Position numbers and translations under genes: made by a program
Part shown: positions 50,812-61,290 of the stretch, piece after piece
Numbering within the stretch: position 1 is the first letter of the stretch
Layout: the number at the start of each line of letters is the position of its first letter
The notes under the pieces: generated by a model
Told to the model about the DNA's origin: nothing
Seen by the model: the letters and a program-made list of their open reading frames with translations, nothing else
The model's database searches: none
Source of the DNA: Pseudo-nitzschia pungens
Lineage: Eukaryota > Bacillariophyta > Bacillariophyceae > Bacillariales > Bacillariaceae
Direction: 5' to 3'
Length of the DNA: 64,000 nucleotides
Assembly (NCBI GenBank): GCA_037355855.1
Contig: CM074762.1
Coordinates: forward strand, 5,270,001 to 5,334,000

Positions 50812-52632
50812 AACGACGGCCGGTGCCCGAAATTAAGTAAGGTTGGCCGGCTATTGTACCAGATGGATCTCCCGCGCGCGCGCCCCCCACCCAGTCCTGA
50901 GGGGCAATGCGAGCTGGACAGCCACGCTGATACGACTGCCGCCGGTTCCAATATGATCTTGCTTGAAGACCAAGTCGTCAGCCATGTCGATGTTCATCCT
51001 TTTTCGCCTGAGCTCGAGCCTATCAAGAACATTCCTATTGGGACCTGTGTTACGGCCTACACAGATACCGACGGGAAAGTTTGGTTGATTTATTTCCACG
51101 AAGCCCTGTATTTTGGCGACAAGTTGTCCCACAGCTTGATTTGTCCGAATCAGATACAGGACTGCCATCCCAATCGTGTCAGCGAAGCGCCCCGTCAGTA
51201 TGATGAGCAGTCCAGTCACTCCATCCATATTGACAACACCGACCCTGAAGATCCCCATGCAGGCCACGCCCTCGACATCAAGCTCCTGCTTGATGGGGTC
51301 GTGTCCTATTTCCCTTCCCGCAAGCCCACCAAGCATGAGATGGCCACATGCGATCATGTCGTTGCTACCCGAGACTTCCCTTGGGATCCGAAGAGCAAGA
51401 AGTTCGAGCAAGCCGAAGAAGCCATCGACGGATCTCATCCGTTGAATCCTACGCTGTCTGTCCTTCGCGCGGGGACGCCCCATGCGCCCGCGCCGACCAC
51501 CAAGCAGTCCAAGAGGTCCAAGACGAACAAGCGCAAGTTGGAGCCCGTCGAAACACGGTCCAACTTCAGTCCCCATTTGTACGACAATCCTCTTCGGAGC
51601 GACAAGCTGATCCTGCCACAGCATGATTGCTATGAGAAGTACAAGCTGCGGAGCCTTCAGCAACTCTGTACCCGCCGTGACCTGACCCCATGTGCGATTG
51701 CATCCGACTCGCGTCTGGATGCACGACTATCTTCCCTCTTTTCGGGCGATTCCCTGAAGACTTGCGGGGACGATGTAGACGTGGATTCTGTACCAAGTCT
51801 TACAGTCAATGCCCTCCATACCCCGTTGTACGAGCGCGCCTACACCGATGGACGCGAGCGCTTCGAATTGGATCCCCGTTGCAAGGATTCCCCCGTCTGC
51901 CTGTCTGCCGTTTACAAGCATGTTCGATGGGACGATGAGGTCGAACCAGTCGATCCAGAGCTCGACACTATCGCCAGACGAGCCAAGTGGGGTCCGACGA
52001 TTGACACCGAACGATACTGCAAGATCGACTCCGACCGTCTGTCCAAGATTTGGGATGTATCTCCGAGAAAGGCTGCGGATACTCTTCGAGTCACGACGCA
52101 GAAAGGGTTCCGCAACCCTATGCATCCCCTTGTCCGCCGATTGCCAACGCAGAGCTTCAGAAACAAGCGCATCGCGGCTGGCAAATGGTACACCGACACC
52201 TGGATGGCAAAGGTCCCGAGCATCATGCGACAAGATTCAGCCGCCCAAGTGTTCAGTAATGGTAAGGGCTACGACGAGTTCATACCTATACAGGGCAAGA
52301 AGCAAGCGTATGAAGGACTGAAGATTTTCATCCACGATGTCGGCATTCCCGAGCATTTGATATCTGATGGCGCTCGAGAGCAAGGAGCCCCTGGTACTTA
52401 CAAGACTCCATGGAATAAGGTCGTCAGCAAGAACCATATCCACCAGACCTTTATCCAGCCAAGATGCCCCTTCCAGAATCGCGCGGAGCTCAGCATCGGC
52501 CATATCAGCAGAAGCATCCGCAAAAAGACGGCTCGGAAGCGATCCCCCAAGCGCCTGTGGGCTTTCTGCGGAGAGCTCGTTGCTGCAATCTGCCAGCGCA
52601 CGGCTTCCAGTGATCCTACGGTAATGGGTTGA
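50812..52632 (+). CDS. Copia-type protease and integrase part
   Basis: Open directly from the Gag stop with no methionine until 50863. The protease motif CELDSHADTTAAGSNM lies near the start. Further on are integrase core pieces (YTDTWMAKVPSIMRQDSAAQ, HDVGIPEHLISDGAREQG, RCPFQNRAELSIGHISR), which supply the D, D and E residues. It stops at TGA 52630-52632, inside what is normally a continuous integrase tail: GMG-type sequence before and TPFEIVHGYMPDIS after. An arginine codon CGA turned into TGA would explain this. Confidence 0.88.
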   Translation, partial: NDGRCPKLSKVGRLLYQMDLPRARPPPSPEGQCELDSHADTTAAGSNMILLEDQVVSHVDVHPFSPELEPIKNIPIGTCVTAYTDTDGKVWLIYFHEALYFGDKLSHSLICPNQIQDCHPNRVSEAPRQYDEQSSHSIHIDNTDPEDPHAGHALDIKLLLDGVVSYFPSRKPTKHEMATCDHVVATRDFPWDPKSKKFEQAEEAIDGSHPLNPTLSVLRAGTPHAPAPTTKQSKRSKTNKRKLEPVETRSNFSPHLYDNPLRSDKLILPQHDCYEKYKLRSLQQLCTRRDLTPCAIASDSRLDARLSSLFSGDSLKTCGDDVDVDSVPSLTVNALHTPLYERAYTDGRERFELDPRCKDSPVCLSAVYKHVRWDDEVEPVDPELDTIARRAKWGPTIDTERYCKIDSDRLSKIWDVSPRKAADTLRVTTQKGFRNPMHPLVRRLPTQSFRNKRIAAGKWYTDTWMAKVPSIMRQDSAAQVFSNGKGYDEFIPIQGKKQAYEGLKIFIHDVGIPEHLISDGAREQGAPGTYKTPWNKVVSKNHIHQTFIQPRCPFQNRAELSIGHISRSIRKKTARKRSPKRLWAFCGELVAAICQRTASSDPTVMG

Positions 52633-55368
52633 ACGCCGTTCGAAATTGTACATGGGTACATGCCTGATATATCTCTGTACCAAGCCCATGAATGGTATGA
52701 TTTCGTCTATTGGGTTGATCTCTCTGATGGGACCGAGAAGCTGGGACGGTGGCTTGGTCCGTGCGGTGACCGATTCGGAGGCGGAGACTGCCACTGGATC
52801 CTGAACGAGGCAGCCATGCCGGTAAGCACTAACACAGTCCGTGCTGTTACTGAAGAAGAATGGCGTTCCCATGACGTCAAGCGCTATATGGACTCATTTG
52901 ACCAAGCAGTGGAATCCAAGATCGGGGACAAGGTTGAGGATAACGACGCAAAGTTCCAAGCTACGTACCCTGATCCCCCTGCGGAGTTATTTGAAGGTCA
53001 CCAAGAAAGGTGGGAGCTCGCCGAACCTGAAGCTTCCATTCCTGATATCGACGATCTCATACCTGATGGGGATGACTATGATGAGTATATTGGTAATAAT
53101 GTGATGATCCAGAAGGGCGACGAACAATTACGGTGTGTTGTGAAGAATCGTTCTGCTGACCTTAATGGCAATCCGATTGGCAAGAGGAATGATAACCCTA
53201 TCCTTGATACCAGAATGTATGATCTGCAGTTTCCAGATGGTTCCGTCGAGCAGTATACCGCCAATATCGTCGCTGAGAGCATGTACAGCGAAATCGACGA
53301 CGACGGACGAATGTTTTCTCTACTGGACGAGATTATCGATCACGAGAAGGACGGATCCGCCGTCAGGAAGCAAGACGCGACGATCACCAACAAGTATGGT
53401 CGTAAAGTCCCCAAGCCTACTACGAAGGGATGGCGATTGCTCGTCAGTTGGAAAGATGGAACCGAATCCTGGTGTAAGTTGAGCAATCTGAAAGAGTCCT
53501 TTCCTGTACAGACCGCAGAGTATGCCATATCTGCCAAGATCTCGGATCAGCCAGCATTTCGATGGTGGATCCACCACGTACTACGAAGGAAGAAGCGAAT
53601 CCTCAAGGCCACCAAGCGAAACAAGTACTGGGATAGGACGCACAAGTTTGGAGTGGAGTTACCTCATTCTATTCCCGAAGCCCTAGCCATCGACCGAAAG
53701 ACTGGAACGGACTATTGGGAGAAGGCGATCGCAAAGGAGATGAGGAACAACGAGATGGCGTTCGAGTTTGACTCCAGCTACACCGTCGAAGGTCTGAAGG
53801 CCGAAGGATTCAGCAAGATCACGACGCACATGATCTTTGACGTGAAGTTGGGGTCTCTCACAAGGAAAGCGCGGCTTGTCGCCGATGGCCACAAGGTACA
53901 AGCCACAGCTAAGGAACATACCTTCAGCAGTGTTCCAAGCAGAGATTCAGTCCGTATCTTCTTCCTGTTGGCAGCGCTGAACAATTTGGATGTGCTGTCT
54001 GCGGACATACAGAACGCATATCTTACAGCGCCGATCAAGAAGAAGTACTATTTAGTTGCACGGGCTGAAGATGGTTTCCCCCAGCATTTGGTAGGTCAGG
54101 TATGTAAGATCGTTCGGGCACTGTATGGACTTCCTGTTGCAGGCGCGTCGTTCCGATCCTATTTGACCAAGCACCTACGAACGCTAGGATATCAACCCTG
54201 TAAAGCTGATCCTGATGTTCATATGCGAGTGGAGACAAGGAAGGATGGTTCTAGGTACTGGGCTTACTTGATTGCATACGTCGATGATATCATCTGTTGC
54301 AGCGAGGACCCACGACGGCAGTTGGAGAGTATCGAGCAGCGCTTCACGCTGAAGGACGGGACTATAGAAGTTCCAACCTTGTATTTGGGCGCTGATGTTC
54401 ACTCGTATGTGGTTGAAGGCGATCCAATCCCCAAGTGGGCGATGTCCTCGGAGAAATATGCCAAGAAAGCCATCGACGCAGTAGAGAAGGAGCTTGGCAC
54501 CGAGCAGTATGGTTACAAGTACCTTCCCAACAAGGTGTCTACCCCGTTGACATCCGATTATCGTCCAGAAGTTGATGTAACCACCGAGCTGGATCCAAGC
54601 AAGCAGAACTACTACCAGGGCCTGATTGGTGTCTTGAGGTGGTTGTGCGAACTTGGGAGACTGGATTTGGTCATGCCTGTATCCCTCATGTCTAGGTATC
54701 TAGCGCAAGCAAGAACAGGGCATTTGAACCAAGTATTGCACATGTTTGCCTATCTCAAGGCGCATGCCCGATCCAAGTTGGTGTTCGATGAGACTCGGCC
54801 TGAAGTGGATGAGTCCAGATTCCCTGACTGCGACTGGAGTGAATTCTATCCAGATGCCAAGGAGGTATTGCCACCAGATGCACCTGAAGCGCTTGGGAAG
54901 GCTGTTATCATGAGCTGTTTTGTCGATGCGGACCATGCTGGATGCAAAGCCACGAGAAGATCCCATACCGGAATTATTATCTTTGTAAACAGAGCTCCTA
55001 TCCTCTGGTTCAGCAAAAGGCAAACCACTGTAGAAACCTCAACCTTTGGATCTGAGATTGTCGCACTTCGAATTGCCATTGAACTGATTGAAGGGCTCAG
55101 ATACAAGCTCCGGATGATGGGTGTTCCTATTGAAGGTCCTACGAATGTATATTGTGACAATGAGTCTGTCGTCAAAAATACCACCAGACCGGAGAGCCCT
55201 TGCAACAAGAAGCACAACAGTGTTGCCTACCACAAGGCGCGCGAGTCTATTGCTGCTGGGACAATTCGCATTGCAAAGGAGCCTGGCGAGACTAACATTG
55301 CTGATTTATTCACTAAGTTGCTGAATGGTCCGGCTCTGAAAGAACACTGTGCTCGATGCATGTGGTAA
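52633..55368 (+). CDS. Copia-type integrase tail, reverse transcriptase and RNase H
   Basis: Same frame as the preceding part; the first methionine is at 52660. It begins with the integrase C-terminal region (PFEIVHGYMPDISLYQ, HEWYDFVYWVDLSDG). The RT holds KARLVADGHKVQA, SADIQNAYLTAPI, QVCKIVRALYGLPVAGA and the catalytic YVDDII. RNase H follows with FVDADHAGCKATRRSHTG, FGSEIVALRIAIELIEGLRY and VYCDNESVVKN, ending NIADLFTKLLNG. All catalytic residues look intact. The 3' end is followed by spacer rather than a recognisable purine tract and LTR. Confidence 0.92.
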   Translation, partial: TPFEIVHGYMPDISLYQAHEWYDFVYWVDLSDGTEKLGRWLGPCGDRFGGGDCHWILNEAAMPVSTNTVRAVTEEEWRSHDVKRYMDSFDQAVESKIGDKVEDNDAKFQATYPDPPAELFEGHQERWELAEPEASIPDIDDLIPDGDDYDEYIGNNVMIQKGDEQLRCVVKNRSADLNGNPIGKRNDNPILDTRMYDLQFPDGSVEQYTANIVAESMYSEIDDDGRMFSLLDEIIDHEKDGSAVRKQDATITNKYGRKVPKPTTKGWRLLVSWKDGTESWCKLSNLKESFPVQTAEYAISAKISDQPAFRWWIHHVLRRKKRILKATKRNKYWDRTHKFGVELPHSIPEALAIDRKTGTDYWEKAIAKEMRNNEMAFEFDSSYTVEGLKAEGFSKITTHMIFDVKLGSLTRKARLVADGHKVQATAKEHTFSSVPSRDSVRIFFLLAALNNLDVLSADIQNAYLTAPIKKKYYLVARAEDGFPQHLVGQVCKIVRALYGLPVAGASFRSYLTKHLRTLGYQPCKADPDVHMRVETRKDGSRYWAYLIAYVDDIICCSEDPRRQLESIEQRFTLKDGTIEVPTLYLGADVHSYVVEGDPIPKWAMSSEKYAKKAIDAVEKELGTEQYGYKYLPNKVSTPLTSDYRPEVDVTTELDPSKQNYYQGLIGVLRWLCELGRLDLVMPVSLMSRYLAQARTGHLNQVLHMFAYLKAHARSKLVFDETRPEVDESRFPDCDWSEFYPDAKEVLPPDAPEALGKAVIMSCFVDADHAGCKATRRSHTGIIIFVNRAPILWFSKRQTTVETSTFGSEIVALRIAIELIEGLRYKLRMMGVPIEGPTNVYCDNESVVKNTTRPESPCNKKHNSVAYHKARESIAAGTIRIAKEPGETNIADLFTKLLNGPALKEHCARCMW

Positions 55369-56514
55369 AGAAAAAATTGCTCTAGCTGCATTATTTGAGG
55401 TACTTTGACCCCATGACAAGCAGCTCGGACGCAACGATCTTTCCCGGAACCAGCCGATCCCGGATTATGATACGAATTTATCGACCGTTTCGATTTCGAT
55501 TTCGATTACGAACGATTTCGATTACGAAATTTGTTCCGGACGCAACTGCCTTTGGACGCTTTGATTTCGATTACAAGTTTTTTCGGAACGCAGTCGACAG
55601 CAGACTTCGAATCCTTTTCGGACACGACCTCAATTCCGAATTCGATCTTATGTTATATGTTATGTATTTGGGAGTCTCCGGTACACCGGTTCCGGGGACT
55701 ATAAACTTGAAATACAATAGGCCGATTGATATGTCCTTATATGTGTTAAGGAATCGGACCATGGGCAAAACGCCTTCCGGTCCAACCCCCTCTTTTTTTT
55801 TCTACCATAAATCGGCCGGGCCTCTGATAGAAGAACTGCAATATTTGGTGCAGTTTTGACCTCTGACAAGTGATATGGATACAACCCTGAATTCTGTTAT
55901 GATCCATCCAAGTGTCCTGGTACAACAAGCAGGAGTATTGGTGTTCCCCTGGGAGTATCTGTTTCCGGGGACCAGTATAGTTGCTCAGTACAGGGCCACT
56001 GGCATGAATCACGGGGACTATGAAGATATTCATGGTACAATTTTGCGACGCGCGATTTTGTCCGACGTTCCGATGTTCCAGTACTTAAAACACGTAGTTT
56101 TCTACACACATTTCCCCTTTAATATCTCCCTCACTTCTAAAGCTCCTACAACAACACCAAGCACTACACCTATTAACAGTGACCTCCTCTATCTGATTCT
56201 GCTGTTTGTTTGGCTGCTCCTTGCTTCCTTTGGTTGCTTTGGTTCCTTGTTTCCTGTCGGTCGGTCGATCGATTCGGCAGCAACACAAGCAAACAAGGAC
56301 ACATAATTTTCTACAGCGCTCCCAGTACTAATTCTACAGCAGCTCTGTCGGCAAGCAACAAGCAACACGACCGAAAACAAGGACACATAATTTTCTACAG
56401 CAATTGCCGTACTAATTCTACAGCAGCTCTGCTCCGGTTAGTCTCCACGCTCAGTTTGTCTCCGAGCTCGGTTTGTTTTTCGATCTGTTTCCAAGCTACC
56501 TTATTATTTAACGC
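55369..56514. other. Copia-type 3' flank with short repeats
   Basis: GATTTCGATT-type repeats lie at 55480-55575. An 84-bp segment containing ACACATAATTTTCTACAGC is tandemly duplicated at about 56291-56440. Frames here translate to Phe/Arg/Ile-rich low complexity. Confidence 0.6.
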
Positions 56515-57440
56515 TATACAGTCTTTCAAGCCCCTTAAGTGATATCCACTTAATGTTCTACATTCTTCAAGGTTCCTTGCTGAGTTCCCTAAGTCTTTTC
56601 AAGTTGAAGTTGTCGAACACATACATACCCCCCTCTCTAGAAGGTCCCTCGCGAGCATATCTTCCAGTTCCCCCTTTATTTTCAAGCCAATTGCCCACTA
56701 CTCCTTAAGTGTTTATCACTTAAGAGTACCCCTGTTTCCTAGCCAAGCCCCCTAGTCCTTAAGTGTTTTCGCTTAAGGCTCCCCTACTACATCTGTTTTC
56801 GAACCAAGACCAACCGATCCCTAAGTACCTACTACTTAGTGTACTCTTGTTTCCAAGACTACAGCTACTACCGCCCCTTGTTTTCAAGACTACAATTCTC
56901 CTGGTCCCTAAGTGTTCGCGAGTTCCCTGCTCCCTAAGTGTTTTCGCTCTTAAGCAACCCCAACTTGAACTTCAAGTTCGACACTGTTTTCAAGACACAA
57001 GCCTCCCCCTGGTCCCTAGATCTATCTATTAAAGCCCCTGTTTTCAAGCAAGCAGCTTCTCTGATCCCTAAGTGTCTCGCTCAAGGTACCTGTTTTCAAG
57101 CCAATTGCCCCTGGATACTGATTCCACTTATAAGTACTCGCGAGTTTGAACTTCAAGTTCCCTCCTGAGCCTTTTAAGTGTGCCCTGTCATTGATTTCCC
57201 CCGGTCCCTAAGTGTTCCTACTACAGCCCCTGTTTTCAAGCAAGAAGCTTCCCTGGTCCCTAAGTGTCTCGCTCAAGGTCCCTGTTTTCAAGCCAATTGC
57301 CCCTGGATACTGTTTCCACTTATAAGTACTCGCGAGTTTGAACTTCAAGTTCCCTCCTGAGCCTTTTAAGTGTGCCCTGCCATTGATATTCCCCGGTCCC
57401 TAAGTGTTCCTACTAAAGCCCCTGTTTTCAAGCCACTAGC
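56515..57440. repeat. cluster of short palindromes and a 192-bp duplication
   Basis: Many hairpin units of related style occur: TTAAGTGATATCCACTTAA (56534), CTTAAGTG...CACTTAAG (near 56704), CCTTAAG...CTTAAGG (near 56758), CTAAGTA...TACTTAG (near 56821) and AACTTGAACTTCAAGTT (near 56961). They alternate with CCCTAAGTGT and TGTTTTCAAGC words. About 192 bp are tandemly repeated (from about 57070 and about 57262). No coding sense. Confidence 0.75.
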
Positions 57441-57611
57441 TTCCCGGTGGGCTGCTGTATTTCAATTCGAACCGTATCCGATTCGAATTTGCAAGCCTAC
57501 AAGCCTACACGATTTGCAGTAGCTGCAAAATTGTTCAAATTTGCACAATTTTCAAGCTAGGAGTACAGTACGAGTACAAGCCTACACGATTTGCCGAGTA
57601 GTACTCGGGGG

Positions 57612-57800
57612 GAGCAAGCAGCAGCAACGCGTCGATAATACACGGGGGTGGACAGCAAGCAGCAACGCGTCGATAATACACGGGGGTGGACAGCAAGCAG
57701 CAACGCGTCGATAATACAGGGGAGACAGCAAGCAGCAACGCGTCGATAATACAGGGGGGGACAGCAAGCAGCAACGCATCAATAATACAGGGGGGATAAT
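57612..57800. repeat. 38-bp minisatellite, 5 copies
   Basis: Five tandem copies of a unit containing GCAGCAACGCGTCGATAATA and then a G-rich tail (CACGGGGGTGG or variants). The last copies are shortened. Confidence 0.92.
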
Positions 57801-57839
57801 ACATGAGAATATTTTTAAAGAACTATCGCCGTCTTTCGA

Positions 57840-58010
57840 TCGTATCGGTCGTTCGTCGTTCCCCTCGTCGTCGTCGTTCTTGAAATCGTCATTGCTCTTC
57901 GTTTCGATCGTCGTCGTCGTCCTTGAAATCGTCGTTGCTCTTCGTTTCGATCGTGTTTGTCATCCTTGAAGTCGTCGTTGCTCTTCGCTTCGATCGTCTT
58001 CGTCGTTGCT
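57840..58010 (+). repeat. minisatellite A (TCG-rich, about 45-bp unit)
   Basis: Units contain CGTTGCTCTTCGTTTCGATC followed by TCGTC runs and CCTTGAAATCGTC. It is related in inverse orientation to the array at 60975-61290. Confidence 0.85.
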
Positions 58011-58892
58011 CTTTGCTACAATCTGTGTGTGGTTGTACAAAATAAACAACGGGCGGTTAGTCGTCGGCGTCGTCCCGGTCGTCGTCGTCAGCTCGCTCGT
58101 CATCGTCGTCCCCCTCTTCTACGATCGTACCTTTTAGTGTCTTCGGTCTTCATTGTTCCGATCGTCTTTGTCGTCCTCTGCAGGTTCGTTCGCACGCGTC
58201 GTACTCGTAGATATCTGGGTAAGCCAGGTGATTCGAGGACTGCAGCCCACCCTACCTTGATAGCAAAAGAAAACGGTAACAAGGATTTCAAGAGTGATCA
58301 GTTCTATACTTTCTTTGCCGTTTGTCTCTCCAAGATGGTACCAGGCGCCTCGTGGTTCACTTTCAACTGGACCGGCCAGAAAATTCCAACGCCGAAACGA
58401 AACGAAAATGAAAATTATGACACATCCTTCACGAGGGAGATGTGGGGCGGAAAATACAGGATAGGTGGTTGAATCTCAAAATTCACCACTATGTTGTCGT
58501 ACTTTACAGTAGTAGTCTACAGTACTGGGTGTACAGGCTGAGTGAAAAAAATGACATCAATGTAGTACGTAGATTCTGGTAGTGAGTCTACTGACTGAGT
58601 ACAACAAAAAATGACTGGTGGTGAGTACATGCCCGTACCTAGTAGTACGTACCGAAAGTACGTATAGACAGTACATATTACTGCTGGTACATATTAGAGG
58701 CTTCCCCGTAGTGGCATTATAAGATGGCAAGACCCCCTCATTAGCAGTAGCCGACAGTAATAGCGGCACTTTGGCAGGCCTGTAATGTGGTGTTGTTGGT
58801 TCAAGTCCCATCATGGGAATGTCTTTTGCTACAACACGATGCAATAGAAATATTTTTGCTGCGAAGCATTTGTCACCAGGTGATCTATTCAG

Positions 58893-60125
58893 TTATTCAA
58901 TGGTGACATCCATACCATTGGTGATTTTTGAATACTTCTTTTTGCATACTCTTGCCCATGCATAGGATGAGAAATATTCACACTTGAATCACAAAATATT
59001 GACTAGATTCATTCACATATTTGATTTTACAGCAGTTTCTACTAAATGCTGCGGTACTGGGCCAAATATTAATTATTCAGTGGTGACACCCAAATTATTG
59101 GTGATTTTTGAATACTTCTTTTTGCATAGTCTTGCCCATGCACAGGATGAGAAATAGTCACACTGGAATCACACAACTATTGGCCAGATTCATTCAGATA
59201 TGTGATTTGGTACTTTTTTCTAGTAGATTCCGCAGTAGTGAACCAAATATTTTAATTATTCAGTGGTGACATCCAAATTATTTGTGATTTTTCAATACTT
59301 CTTTTTGAATAGTCTTGCCCTTGGATAGGATGAGGAATATTCACACTGGAATCACACAAAGATTGGCCACATTCATTCAGATATTTGATTTTAGAGTATT
59401 TTCTACTAAATGCTGAGGTACTGGGCCAAATATTGATTATTCAGTGGTGCCATCCAAATTATTGGTGATTTTTGAATACTTCTTTTTGAATACTCTTGCC
59501 CATGCATAGGATGAGAAATATTCACACTGGAATCACACAAAGATTGGCCACATTCATTCAGATATTTGATTTTACAGTATTTTCTAGTACATGCCGCAGT
59601 ACTGGGCCAAATATTAATTATTCAGTGGTGACATCCAAATTATTGGTGATTTTTGAATACTTCTTTTTGAATACTCTTGCCCATGGATAGGATGAGAAAT
59701 ATTCACACTGGAATCATACAACTATTGGCCACATTCATTCAGATATTCATTTGGTACTTTTTTCTAGTGAATTTTCCAGAAGTGGACCAAATATTAATTA
59801 TTCAGTGGTGACACCCAAATTATTGGTGATTTTTGAATACTTCTTTTTGCATAGTCTTGCCCATGCACAGGATGAGAAATAGTCACACTGGAATCACACA
59901 ACTATTGGCCAGATTCATTCAGATATGTGATTTTACAGTATTTTCTAGTAAATTCCACAGTAGTGGACCAAATATTAATTATTCAGTGGTGCCATCCAAA
60001 TTATAGGTGATTTTTGAATACTTCTTTTTGCATACTCTTGCCCATGCATAGGATGAGAAATATTCACATTGGAATCACACAAAGATTGACCACATTCATT
60101 CAGATATTTGATTTGATGGTATATT
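58893..60125. repeat. 181-bp tandem satellite, almost 7 copies
   Basis: Copies start with TTATTCAGTGGTG (TTATTCAATGGTG in the first) at 58893, 59073, 59256, 59437, 59618, 59798 and 59979, so the period is 180-183 bp. Shared blocks are GGTGATTTTTGAATACTTC, CTTGCCCATG, GGATGAGAAAT and CATTCAGATAT. The last copy is cut at about 60125. The unit has no coding capacity. Confidence 0.95.
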
Positions 60126-60974
60126 CACTGAGGTAGTACTATTCTTGCTGCTTGTAGTAGTAGTACCACAGTTATACACTGCTGCTACATACTACTGCAG
60201 TGCGTAGGTAGTAGTACATAAGAGGTAGTCCAAAATTATGGCGCAGCGGGGCTGGCTCTCTATGGTTTAGGTGGCGCGCGATATCACCATCAGGTTTCTA
60301 CTGGTTTCTACTATTACTTCAGTACGGTACATACTACTAGTAGTAACTCTACTGCTATCATGTAGAAGAAATCAATTCTCAGCAAATAAATGCATGACAG
60401 AAAATGCATGTGTCGTAAATCTTACTTCACATAATTTTGGGTCGAAATGGAACAAGAAAGACGGCAACTGGAAATGGTAAGTGAACCACATCAAGGTTGG
60501 AGGAGGTATTAATAATGGATTTTGATTCGTCTAACTGTGCATCATTGACTTGCCTGCTTGCTCATGATAGGGAGGCGACCGCAACTGCTGATGAAATAGG
60601 ATGCAACGGCAAATGAAATATAATGCAACGGTGAGTGAAGCACATCAAGATCTGGGGTATTGATAATGGATTTCAATTGTTCTAATTCTGAATTGAGTTG
60701 CCTCCTGCTTGCTACTGATAGGGAAGAATCAACTTTAGTAATGCAACGGGGCAACTGAAAAATGATGCGAAAAATGATGCGACGGGGCAACTGACACATA
60801 TTGCAATCGCACAACAAATATGATGTGATCGCAACTGACAAAATGATGCGATTGCAACTGATGAAATATGATGCGATGTGAGGAGACCTTTACTGGCAGT
60901 ACAGATACCGGTATGGATGAAATTATCACGATGACCATTATTTAAAAATTGTTTGAACCAAAATTTGTGTGGTG
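60126..60974. other. spacer with short duplications
   Basis: A segment starting GTGAACCACATCAAG (60481) recurs 154 bp later (60635). Units of ATGATGCGA/AACTGA follow at 60755-60880. No supported gene. Confidence 0.5.
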
Positions 60975-61290
60975 TGCATGAGGACGAAGACAATCGGAGC
61001 AAAGAGCAACGACAATTTCAAGGACGACGAAGACGATCGAAGCGAAGAGCAACGACGATTTCAGAGAGGACGACGAAGCCAATCGAAGCGAAGAGCAACG
61101 ACAATTTCAGAGAGGACGACGATTTCAGGGAGGACGACGAAGAGGAAGGCAATCGGAGCGAAGAGCAACGACGACTTCTTCAGGGAGGACGAAGACGATC
61201 GAAGCGAGAAGCAACGACGACTTCAAGGACGATGAAGACAAGGACGATCGAAATGAAGAGCGACGATGATTTCAAGGACGACTTCTTCTT
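60975..61290 (-). repeat. minisatellite B, inverted relative of minisatellite A
   Basis: Repeated GATCGAAGCGAAGAGCAACG and GACGATTTCA words are the reverse complement of the unit words at 57840-58010. It is followed by AAAATTTGTGTGTGCG and an AATAAACAA word, like the sequence next to array A (GTGTGTGG, AATAAACAAC). Confidence 0.85.

Larger units (their letters stand above)
48856..55368 (+). mobile_element. Copia-type retrotransposon coding region (diatom CoDi-like), LTRs not found
   Basis: Gag, protease, integrase, RT and RNase H appear in this order, which is the Ty1/Copia order. All are in one reading frame interrupted by only two codons, TGA at 50809 and TGA at 52630. I could not find matching terminal repeats on either side, so at least one end may be lost or beyond what I can see. 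Confidence 0.88.

Noticed and set aside
46876..56038. 17-bp word ATGAAGATATTCATGGT on both sides of the Copia-type element
   Set aside because: Too long for a target duplication, too short for an LTR, and distances do not fit; it may be chance or an older dispersed repeat.
55395..56306. Frames of 143-154 codons after the Copia-type coding region
   Set aside because: Contain GATTTCGATT repeat translations and no domain; they overlap minus-strand frames of similar length.
57535..57804. Minus-strand Cys/Leu-rich frame
   Set aside because: Direct translation of the 38-bp minisatellite.
58557..58844. Minus-strand frame containing MGLEPTTPHYRPAK and a plus-strand GGTTCAAGTCCC
   Set aside because: The word is like a Pol III B box, but no A box or cloverleaf at tRNA distance is found. 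The protein is the usual spurious GLEPTT type. A decayed SINE is possible but unsupported.
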